Positions 16,585-24,300 of a DNA stretch of 64,000 bases are shown here, piece after piece (position 1 is the stretch's first letter; every line of letters begins with the position of its first letter). A program made the position numbers and the translations under genes. The stretch is taken from positions 434,001-498,000 of the forward strand of contig NZ_CP079925.1 in the NCBI RefSeq assembly GCF_019355935.1, in the 5' to 3' direction. Below the pieces are notes generated by a model. The model saw only the letters and a program-made list of their open reading frames with translations. It was not told the DNA's origin and searched no databases. This DNA is from Comamonas sp. Y33R10-2 (GTDB lineage: Bacteria; Pseudomonadota; Gammaproteobacteria; Burkholderiales; Burkholderiaceae_C).

Positions 16585-17574
16585 ATGGCGCAATCTCGTC
16601 GTCAACTGCTCAAGGCAGGTGTGGCATCAGCGGCAGTGGCAGCAGCATCGGCTCTAGGTTCGGTGGCTTGGGCGGCATCGGGCCAACCCATTCGCATTTT
16701 GGTGGGCTTTCCACCCGGCGGCGGCTCGGATGCGATTGCGCGCCTGTTGGCTGAAAAGCTCAAGGATGAGCTGGGCGGCGTCACCGTGCTGGTTGATAAC
16801 CGTCCCGGCGCGGGTGGGCAAATTGCGGCCCAGCAACTTAAGGCTGCGCCTGCCGATGGTCACACGCTGTTCCTCACGCATGACCACACCATCTCGATCT
16901 TGCCGCAGGTCGTTAAAAAACCCGGTTTCGATCCGCAGCAGGACTTTGTGCCTGTGGCTGGTTTTGCCACTTTTGTGAATGCCTTGGCTGTCTCAAGCCA
17001 AACGCCAGCGAAGAACCTGGCCGAGTATGTGCAGTGGCTCAAGGGCGGCGCCAAGCGCGGCACCATTGGCATTCCGGCCCCGGCTTCCACGCCAGAGTTC
17101 CTCGTCAAAATTTTGGCTGAGCAAACCAAGTTGGATTTAGTTGCAGCACCGTACCGCGGCAGTGCGCCCATGCTGGCGGATATGTTGGGCAACCAAATTC
17201 CAGCAGGCATTGGCTCGGTGCAAGACTTTATGGAAAACCACAAGGCAGGCAAGCTGCGCGTGATTGGCGTGTTGGGTGAAAAGCGCCAACTCTCCATGCC
17301 TGAAGTCCCCACCATGCTGGAGCAAGGCATCAAGGGCTTTGAAGACCTGCCTTACTACGGCATCTATGCCCCCAAGGGCACGCCACAGGCTTTTGTGGAT
17401 CGCTTCTCGGCGGCCATCGCCAAAGTGCTGCAGCAGCGCGACGTCTATGCGCAGCTAACGGCGTTAGGTCTTACAGTGGGTTATATGAATCCCTCGCAAC
17501 TAGCCGCTCGCGAGGCTGCCTATACCAAGGTCTGGACCGGTATCATTCAACGCAGTGGGTTCCAGCCGCAGTAA
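16585..17574 (+). CDS. Bug/TctC-family periplasmic solute-binding protein
   Basis: Extracytoplasmic receptor of the tripartite tricarboxylate transporter type (Bug family), greatly expanded in Comamonadaceae. The 329-residue product has a Tat-like signal (SRRQLLK, then an Ala-rich core, cleavage near AWAAS). The family marks are RILVGFPPGGGSDAIAR, VDNRPGAGG, PYRGSAPMLADMLGNQI and the C-terminal YYGIYAPKGTP. A strong Shine-Dalgarno site (AAAGGGAGA) precedes the ATG. No TctA/TctB membrane genes are adjacent, which is common for orphan Bug receptors. The ligand (often a carboxylate) cannot be read from the sequence. Confidence 0.9.
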   Translation: MAQSRRQLLKAGVASAAVAAASALGSVAWAASGQPIRILVGFPPGGGSDAIARLLAEKLKDELGGVTVLVDNRPGAGGQIAAQQLKAAPADGHTLFLTHDHTISILPQVVKKPGFDPQQDFVPVAGFATFVNALAVSSQTPAKNLAEYVQWLKGGAKRGTIGIPAPASTPEFLVKILAEQTKLDLVAAPYRGSAPMLADMLGNQIPAGIGSVQDFMENHKAGKLRVIGVLGEKRQLSMPEVPTMLEQGIKGFEDLPYYGIYAPKGTPQAFVDRFSAAIAKVLQQRDVYAQLTALGLTVGYMNPSQLAAREAAYTKVWTGIIQRSGFQPQ

Positions 17575-17608
17575 TTGAAATTTTCATTCGCGCGTGCAGC
17601 ACAGGCTC

Positions 17609-17645
17609 AAAGCTTTCTTCACTTGTGAAGCAGGGCTTTTTTGTT
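17609..17645 (+). terminator. Possible terminator of the Bug receptor gene
   Basis: A cttca/tgaag stem with a cttg loop, followed shortly by cagggc and a T7 run. The stem is short, so confidence is moderate at best. Confidence 0.4.
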
Positions 17646-17657
17646 TCAGAGCCGTTC

Positions 17658-17786
17658 CTAGAGCGATTAACACCACCGAGCAAACCGAAGGTTTGCGTTT
17701 GAGACGAGGCGCGAAGCCGCAGGTCGTACAAAAGTACGACAAGGTCAAGCAAACGACGTATCAAGGGTGGTGTTAGCAGCTCTTAG
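17658..17786 (+). repeat. 129-bp element with terminal inverted repeats, copy 1
   Basis: The ends ctagagc-gattaacaccacc and (reverse complement) ctaagagctgctaacaccacc form imperfect terminal inverted repeats of about 20 bp. Inside are a perfect gcaaacc/ggtttgc hairpin and a gtcgtac/gtacgac hairpin. The same 129-bp element lies inverted at 30090-30218. It has no coding potential. It looks like a MITE or a structured palindromic repeat. Confidence 0.8.
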
Positions 17787-17872
17787 TGCTTGCATTGCGA
17801 TAGCGGCTGATGCAAAACCCCAGATTAAAACAGCCAAGCAGGCCTTGTACCTGCTTATAAGGGGATGACTGT

Positions 17873-20800
17873 ATGAGCAAGCGGTGCGCAAAGACGGGTG
17901 GAATGAGGGAGCAAACTGCGCCGCGCTGGCGCACTTTGCTGAATGCGAGTTTGCTGTGGAGCTTTGGCGCTGTGGCTGCGGTCAGCGCAGTGACTGCACA
18001 TGCAGCTGGTGTGCGCCAGTTCAGCCCGCAAGGTGATATCACTCAGGTCGGCCAAGTCGTCGTGCAGTTTGATGCAGCGGCAGTGCGCTTTGGTGACCCC
18101 AAGGCCGCCGCACCTGTCAATTTGCAGTGCAGCGATGCCCAAGCTGCCAAAGGGCAAGGCCGTTGGAACAGCGAAAAGGAATGGGTGTTTGACTTTACCC
18201 AGAATCTGCCTGCTGGCGTGCGCTGCACGGCTGCACTTAATTCTCAGTTCAAAAGCGTCGATGGTAAAGCACTGACGGGTGCTGCCAGCTATCAATTTCA
18301 GACGGGTGGGCCGCAGGTTTCCGAAATCACGCCCGACACCTATGAAGAGGTTGACGAGCAGCAGTACTTTGCCCTGCGCCTGACGGGCGCGGCTACGGTG
18401 GATAGTCTTAAGCAGCGCGTCTGGTGTACCTCAGAAGGGGTGGGCGAGCGCATTCCGGTGCAGTTGATTGAGGGCAAAGAGCGCGATGCCGTGCTCAAAC
18501 AACGGCACTGGGATAAAGATGCCGCCAAGAGCCCGCAAAACTATGCCGTGCTGGCCTGTAATCGCCGCCTGACATCGGGCAGCAAGATGACGCTGGTGTA
18601 CGGCAAGGGCGTGCTTATGGCCAATGGTCTGGCCAGCAAGGATGAGCAGCGTTATTCATACCGTGTGCGTCAGCCGTTCACGGCAGAGTTCAGCTGCGAG
18701 CGTGAAAACGCCAATGCCGCCTGCCTGCCCATTCGCCCCATGCGCCTGTCGTTTAGCGCACCCGTGCCGCGCAAGCTGATTGAGGCGATTCGCCTCAAGA
18801 GTGGTGCTTCGGCGGTGGCTCCCATCATTGAGCAAAACGGCGACAAATTGGCCGAAGACTCGTTGGTGGACAGAGTGACCTTCCCCGCCACCATGACAGC
18901 TAGCACCAAGTACGTGGTGGAGCTGCCCCCGCAGTTCAAAGATGCGGCAGGCCGCTCGCTGACGAATGCCAATATGTTCCCGCTGGCCACAGCCACGGGC
19001 AGCATGCCTCCGCTGGTGAAGTTTGCGGCTTCGCCCTTCGGTATCGTCGAGCGCTTTGCCGAAGGCCCTAACGGCCCGGCATTGCTGCCAGTCACGCTGC
19101 GCAATGTGGAGCCGAATCTGACTGGCAAGGCTTTGGATGCCAGCGTGGTGCGTACTAAAAAGGGTGGCTCGGATGCGGACATCATTGCTTGGCTGAAAAA
19201 AGTCAACCGCTACGACGGCTATAGCGTCGAGCGCACGCGTGCTGCGGGCGATGTGAAGGTATTACCCCCCGTCATCAACGATGACAAGAATTGGGTGCAA
19301 ACACGCATGTTGTCTTTGCTCGATGGACAGAGCCAGACACAGACGCTGGAGTTGCCCAAGGCCGCCAAGAACGATCCGCGCCCGTTTGAAGTGGTGGGCA
19401 TTCCTTTGAACCCCGGCTTTCAAGTTGTCGAAATCGCTTCGCCCATGCTGGGCCAGTCGCTGCTCGATGAAGGCTACGGCGCAGGTCGCACCATGTATGT
19501 GCGCACCTCGGTGCTGGTCACCAATCTGGCGGTGCACTTCAAACTCGGCCGTGAAAATTCCATGGCTTGGGTGACGACGCTGGACAAGGGCAAGCCTGTG
19601 GCAGGTGCCACGGTGCAGGTGTCGGGTTGCAACGGTCAAGCGATTGCATCTGCCGTGAGTAATGAGCAGGGCGTTGTCACTTTCAACGGCCTGAACCCCA
19701 CGGCGCCTGACTGCCGCAATGACGGCGATTACCGCAGCGCTAGCTATTTTGTGAGCGCGCGCGCTAAGACCAGTGCGGGCGATGAGCTGGCTTTTGTCTG
19801 GAGCGACTGGAACAAGGGCATTGAGCCTTGGCGTTTCAACGTACCCACCAGTTTGAGCAGCAAGCGCGATGAGGTGGCGCACACGGTGTTTGACCGCATG
19901 TTGTTCCGCGCGGGTGAAACCGTGTCCATGAAGCACTACCTGCGCGCACTGACGGGCGTGGGTAAAAACTCCAGTGGTTTTGAGCAAACTGCACAAAAAC
20001 CTGATCGTTTGACCATCACTCACTTGGGCAGTGGCCAGCGTTTTACGCAGGCGTTGAACTGGTCTGGCCAAGGCAGTGCGGTTAGCGAGTTTGCTGTCTC
20101 CAAGGCTGCCAAACTGGGCGAGTATTCGGTGGAACTGGGCTATGCCAGCGGCACGAACAACGGCCGCCGTACCTCTTTTTCGACGGGTATCTTCCGTGTC
20201 GAAGAATTCCGCCTGCCGGTGATGGAGGGCCGCGTGGGCCCTGCTAGCAAAGAGCCTCTGTATGGCGTGAGCAGCGTGCCGGCTGAAGTGCAGATCAACT
20301 ATGTCTCTGGCGGTGCGGCTTCTAACCTGCCCGTCAAGGTCTCGGCGCTGGTGCGCTCCAAGTCGCCAGACTTTTCTGGCTGGGATGGCTTTAGCTTCAA
20401 CCCGCCGCGCAGTGCTCAGGATGTCGGCAATAGCGACGATGAAGAAAGCACTGCCGCCAGCGATACCGTGGTAGTGCTGGACAAGAAAGCCATTACGCTG
20501 GACAAAAATGGTCTGGGCAAAGTCAACGTGGACGCTTTGCCCAAGGCCACCCAACCGCGTGACTTGTTGATGGAAGCCACTTACGCTGACCCTAATGGTG
20601 AAGTGCAGACCCTGAGCGGCACACGCACCATTTGGCCAGCGGCTGTAGTGGCAGGCGTACGTTCAGAAAACTGGATTTCGGTGGACCGCAAGCTGCGTTT
20701 TCAGGCCTTGACGCTAGATACGGCTGGCAAGGCGCAAGCCGGTGTGCCCGTCAAGGTTGAAGCCGTTGCACGCATCACCACCTCCAGCCGCAAGCGACTG

Positions 20801-23800
20801 GTGGGCGGTTTTTACAGCTATGACAATCAGACCACGCTCAAGCCGTTGGGCACCATCTGCTCGGGCACCAGCGATAGCCATGGCCTGCTGCAGTGCGAGG
20901 CGCAACTGTCCCAGCCCGGTGAGGTGGAGTTGATCGTCAAGGCATCTGATAAGGATGGCCGTAGCAGCCAAGCCGCCACATCGGTGTGGGTGACGGGCCA
21001 AGGTGAAATTTGGTTCGGCGGCGAAGACCATGACCGCATGGATGTACTCGCTGAGCGCAAGAGCTATGAGCCCGGCGAGACTGCACGCTTTCAGGTGCGC
21101 ATGCCCTTCCGCCGCGCAATGGCGCTTGTCGCAGTAGAGCGCGAAGGCATTGTGAACACGCAAGTCGTTGAGCTGACGGGCGACAACCCGACGGTGGACG
21201 TGAAGATTGAAGAAAACTGGGGCCCCAACGTTTACGTCAGCGTGCTGGCGCTGCGCGGGCGTTTGATGGAAGTGCCTTGGTACAGCTTCTTTACTTGGGG
21301 CTTCAAGTCGCCGGTGGAGTGGTGGCGAGCTTTTTGGAGCGATGGCAAGGAGTTCATTGCGCCCACATCGATGGTTGATCTCTCCAAGCCTGCTTTCCGT
21401 TTCGGCATGTCTGAAATCCGCGTGGGCCTGAAGAACCACACAATTGATGTGAAGGTGACTTCGGACAAGAGCAGCTACAAGGTGCGCGGCACGGCCAAGG
21501 TCACCATCAAGGCTACGCTGCCTGATGGCAAGCCTGCGTCCGGTGCGCAGGTGGCGCTGGCAGCGGTTGATCAGGCCTTGCTGGAGCTGATGCCCAACAC
21601 CAGCTGGAACCTGCTGGACGCCATGCTGACGCGCCGCGAGTGGGGCGTGCAGACCTCCACGGCGCAGATGGAAGTGATTGGCCGACGCCACTACGGCAAA
21701 AAGGCCGTACCTGCGGGCGGTGGCGGTGGCCGCAGCCCAACGCGTGAGCTGCTCAACACCTTGCTGCTGTGGAATCCCAATGTGGTTCTCGATGCCAATG
21801 GCTCGGCAGTGATTGATGTACCGCTCAACGATGCGCTGACTACCTTCCAGGTAGTGGCGGTGGCTGATTCAGGAACGAGCCTGTTTGGCAGGGGGCAGAC
21901 GGCGATTCGCACTACGCAAGACCTGCAAATCATCAGCGGCCTGCCGCCGCTGGTGCGTGAGGACGATCAGTTCCGCGCACAGGTCACACTGCGCAATACC
22001 TCGGCCAAGGCTATGAAGGTAGAAGTGACGCCACGCGCCACGCTGCTGGAACTCAAAGCCCAGACTGTGGAAATCCCCGCAGGCGAAGCACGTGAAGTGG
22101 CATGGGATGTGAAGGCTCCGGCCCAGCTCTCCGGCACGCGCGCTGAGGCGCTGATCTGGGAGATCGCTGCGCGTGATATCAGCGGTGGTGTTAATGCTGG
22201 TGCCGATGCCGCGCAGGATGCCCTGAAAATCAGCCAGCGCATTGTTCCTGCCGTACCTTTGACGGTGCAGCAAGCCACGCTGGTGCAGGTCAACGGCACC
22301 TACACCGTGCCCGTGAACCCGCCTGCCGATGCGTTGCCCGGCCGTGGTGGCCTGCAAATGTCGCTGGTGCCAAAGCTGACCGAAGGTCTGCCCGGCGTGC
22401 GTGATTGGTGGGCGCGTTACCCCTACTCATGCTTGGAGCAAACCACCAGCAAGGCCGTTGGCATGAACAACGCCGAGCTGTGGGCCAGCACCATGGCGCA
22501 GCTGCCAAACTATCTGGACACCGACGGTTTGGCTAACTACTTCCCGCCGCAAGATGGCGGGGCCAACCGCGGCAGCGATACGCTGACGGCGCATCTGATT
22601 AATCTGTCTGCCTTGGCGCAGGGCGTGGACAAACGCTTTGTGCTGCCTGCCACTGAGCGTGCGCATATGGAAGATGGCCTGATCGCCTTTGTAGAAGGCC
22701 GCATTCAGCGCAACTTCTGGAGCCCACGCAAGGATCTGGATATGCGCAAACTGGCCGCCATTGCTGCGCTGGCGCAGTCTGGCAAAGCCACGCCGCGCAT
22801 GCTCGACAGCATCAACGCCACACCCAACCAGTGGCCCACCCATGCCGTCATTGACCTGGTGATGCTGCTTCAGCGCATGAACGATGCACCGCAGCGTGAT
22901 GAGCGTCTGGCACAGGCCATGCAGATTCTGCGCAGCCGCCTGACTTACAACGGCACGCGCGCAGGTTTTTCTAATGAGCAAGACGATAGCTGGTGGTGGC
23001 TGATGCAAAGCCCCGATGTGAACTTGGCGCGCCTGATGCTGGTGACCATGAACGATCCTGCATGGGCTGAGGATATGCCTCGCCTCGTCAGTGGCTTCAT
23101 TGGTCGTCAGCAGGCCGGTGCTTGGAGCACGACCACGGCTAACCTCTGGGGGGCACTGGCGCTGCGCCGCTTCTCGCAGAAGTTTGAGTCTGAAGCGGTG
23201 GCTGGCACCACGGTTGCCACCATGAACGGCAATGAAGCCAAGGTGAATTGGGCTGATGTGAAGCGCGCAACGTCTGAGGATGTGCAAGGTGCAGCCCATG
23301 CGACAAGCATGTTTGGCGAGCCTGTGCGCGCCGGTGGCCTGCTGAACAACAGCATGTTCATGCCCTGGGCTAAGGCAGGTAAGGGCCAGCTCAGCGTGAC
23401 GCAGCAAGGCACAGGCAAACCATGGCTGACCGTGCAGTCCGTGGCAGCCGTGGCTCTCAAGGAGCCGTTCAGCTCGGGCTACACCATCAAAAAGACCATT
23501 ACGCCGGTGGAGCAGGCTGATAAGGGCATATTTGGTGGTGGCCAGTTCACACGTGGCGATGTGCTGCGTGTGACACTCGAAGTGCAGGCCAAGACCGATA
23601 TGACCTGGGTTGCGATCACCGACCCTGTGCCAACGGGCGCCACCATTTTGGGCGGCGGTCTGGGTCGTGACTCGGCAATTGCCACCAAGGGCGAAGAAAA
23701 GGAAGGCGCAGGCTGGCTGGCCTATGAAGAGCGTAGCTTCGAGTCTTATCGCGCTTACTACCAGTATCTGCCTGCAGGCTCGACCAAGGTCGAATACACC

Positions 23801-23920
23801 GTGCGCCTGAACAATGCGGGTGAGTTTGCCCTGCCGCCCACACGCGCTGAAGCGTTGTATGCGCCCGAGATGTTTGGTGAGATTCCTAATGCCAAGCTCA
23901 AGGTGGTGATGCCCAAGTAA
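17873..23920 (+). CDS. Bacterial alpha-2-macroglobulin with thioester
   Basis: Periplasmic protease inhibitor of the bacterial alpha-2-macroglobulin family (YfhM type), thought to trap invading proteases and to back up the cell-wall enzyme PBP1C. It has 2015 residues, longer than the roughly 1650 of E. coli YfhM. It has a signal peptide (hydrophobic 22-40, cleavage near AHA-A at 43-45) without a lipobox. Repeated macroglobulin-like beta domains follow. A Gly-rich loop GGGGG at about 1282-1286 is a candidate bait region. The intact thioester motif PYSCLEQ has Cys1520 and Gln1523. The C-terminal receptor-like domain ends at the last residue. The start ATG has AAGGGG upstream. pbpC follows 380 bp later, the classic pair. 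Confidence 0.92.
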   Translation: MSKRCAKTGGMREQTAPRWRTLLNASLLWSFGAVAAVSAVTAHAAGVRQFSPQGDITQVGQVVVQFDAAAVRFGDPKAAAPVNLQCSDAQAAKGQGRWNSEKEWVFDFTQNLPAGVRCTAALNSQFKSVDGKALTGAASYQFQTGGPQVSEITPDTYEEVDEQQYFALRLTGAATVDSLKQRVWCTSEGVGERIPVQLIEGKERDAVLKQRHWDKDAAKSPQNYAVLACNRRLTSGSKMTLVYGKGVLMANGLASKDEQRYSYRVRQPFTAEFSCERENANAACLPIRPMRLSFSAPVPRKLIEAIRLKSGASAVAPIIEQNGDKLAEDSLVDRVTFPATMTASTKYVVELPPQFKDAAGRSLTNANMFPLATATGSMPPLVKFAASPFGIVERFAEGPNGPALLPVTLRNVEPNLTGKALDASVVRTKKGGSDADIIAWLKKVNRYDGYSVERTRAAGDVKVLPPVINDDKNWVQTRMLSLLDGQSQTQTLELPKAAKNDPRPFEVVGIPLNPGFQVVEIASPMLGQSLLDEGYGAGRTMYVRTSVLVTNLAVHFKLGRENSMAWVTTLDKGKPVAGATVQVSGCNGQAIASAVSNEQGVVTFNGLNPTAPDCRNDGDYRSASYFVSARAKTSAGDELAFVWSDWNKGIEPWRFNVPTSLSSKRDEVAHTVFDRMLFRAGETVSMKHYLRALTGVGKNSSGFEQTAQKPDRLTITHLGSGQRFTQALNWSGQGSAVSEFAVSKAAKLGEYSVELGYASGTNNGRRTSFSTGIFRVEEFRLPVMEGRVGPASKEPLYGVSSVPAEVQINYVSGGAASNLPVKVSALVRSKSPDFSGWDGFSFNPPRSAQDVGNSDDEESTAASDTVVVLDKKAITLDKNGLGKVNVDALPKATQPRDLLMEATYADPNGEVQTLSGTRTIWPAAVVAGVRSENWISVDRKLRFQALTLDTAGKAQAGVPVKVEAVARITTSSRKRLVGGFYSYDNQTTLKPLGTICSGTSDSHGLLQCEAQLSQPGEVELIVKASDKDGRSSQAATSVWVTGQGEIWFGGEDHDRMDVLAERKSYEPGETARFQVRMPFRRAMALVAVEREGIVNTQVVELTGDNPTVDVKIEENWGPNVYVSVLALRGRLMEVPWYSFFTWGFKSPVEWWRAFWSDGKEFIAPTSMVDLSKPAFRFGMSEIRVGLKNHTIDVKVTSDKSSYKVRGTAKVTIKATLPDGKPASGAQVALAAVDQALLELMPNTSWNLLDAMLTRREWGVQTSTAQMEVIGRRHYGKKAVPAGGGGGRSPTRELLNTLLLWNPNVVLDANGSAVIDVPLNDALTTFQVVAVADSGTSLFGRGQTAIRTTQDLQIISGLPPLVREDDQFRAQVTLRNTSAKAMKVEVTPRATLLELKAQTVEIPAGEAREVAWDVKAPAQLSGTRAEALIWEIAARDISGGVNAGADAAQDALKISQRIVPAVPLTVQQATLVQVNGTYTVPVNPPADALPGRGGLQMSLVPKLTEGLPGVRDWWARYPYSCLEQTTSKAVGMNNAELWASTMAQLPNYLDTDGLANYFPPQDGGANRGSDTLTAHLINLSALAQGVDKRFVLPATERAHMEDGLIAFVEGRIQRNFWSPRKDLDMRKLAAIAALAQSGKATPRMLDSINATPNQWPTHAVIDLVMLLQRMNDAPQRDERLAQAMQILRSRLTYNGTRAGFSNEQDDSWWWLMQSPDVNLARLMLVTMNDPAWAEDMPRLVSGFIGRQQAGAWSTTTANLWGALALRRFSQKFESEAVAGTTVATMNGNEAKVNWADVKRATSEDVQGAAHATSMFGEPVRAGGLLNNSMFMPWAKAGKGQLSVTQQGTGKPWLTVQSVAAVALKEPFSSGYTIKKTITPVEQADKGIFGGGQFTRGDVLRVTLEVQAKTDMTWVAITDPVPTGATILGGGLGRDSAIATKGEEKEGAGWLAYEERSFESYRAYYQYLPAGSTKVEYTVRLNNAGEFALPPTRAEALYAPEMFGEIPNAKLKVVMPK

Positions 23921-23941
23921 GAGCGGGAAGTCCGCAGTACA

Positions 23942-23976
23942 GGCCCCGGTTGGCGACAGCTTGCCGGGGCTTTTTT
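23942..23976 (+). terminator. Terminator after alpha-2-macroglobulin gene
   Basis: Stem gccccgg/ccggggc with a 14-nt loop and a T6 run. It separates this gene from pbpC, so pbpC likely needs its own promoter or relies on read-through. Confidence 0.85.
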
Positions 23977-24013
23977 ATGCAAGTCAAACCATAAGCGGTA
24001 GGCCTCAATTAGA

Positions 24014-24069
24014 TGCTATAAAAATAAGAGCTTTAGGTCCTTTATGGATAAGGACTACAGGTTATTTCG
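24014..24069 (+). repeat. Dispersed hairpin-type repeat, reference intergenic copy
   Basis: The clearest copy: tgctataaaaataagagct, then gtcctt/aaggac arms around tatggat, then acaggttatttcg. It lies in the 380-bp gap between the macroglobulin gene and pbpC. The remainder of that gap (24070-24300) shows no supported gene. Confidence 0.7.
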
Positions 24070-24300
24070 ATGTGGAATATGCAGCGCATGACGAGGTAAG
24101 TGACTGGCCGATGGACAGGGTCACGCCCGCATCAAAACGCCAGCGATCATCGGCCTGTGATGCAGAGGCTGCGCTGAATGTGAAAGCTCCATCATTTGTG
24201 ACAATGGACCAAAAGGCGATTTCATGCAGATCACGTGTATGCAAAGAACAAGCGAAAAGACAGGCAGCAAGACATGCAGCAAAACAGACGGGCCGGTTTG

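Noticed and set aside
14998..16605. 535-codon frame antisense to argH
   Set aside because: His/Gln-rich shadow frame typical of the opposite strand of GC-rich genes; argH is certain.
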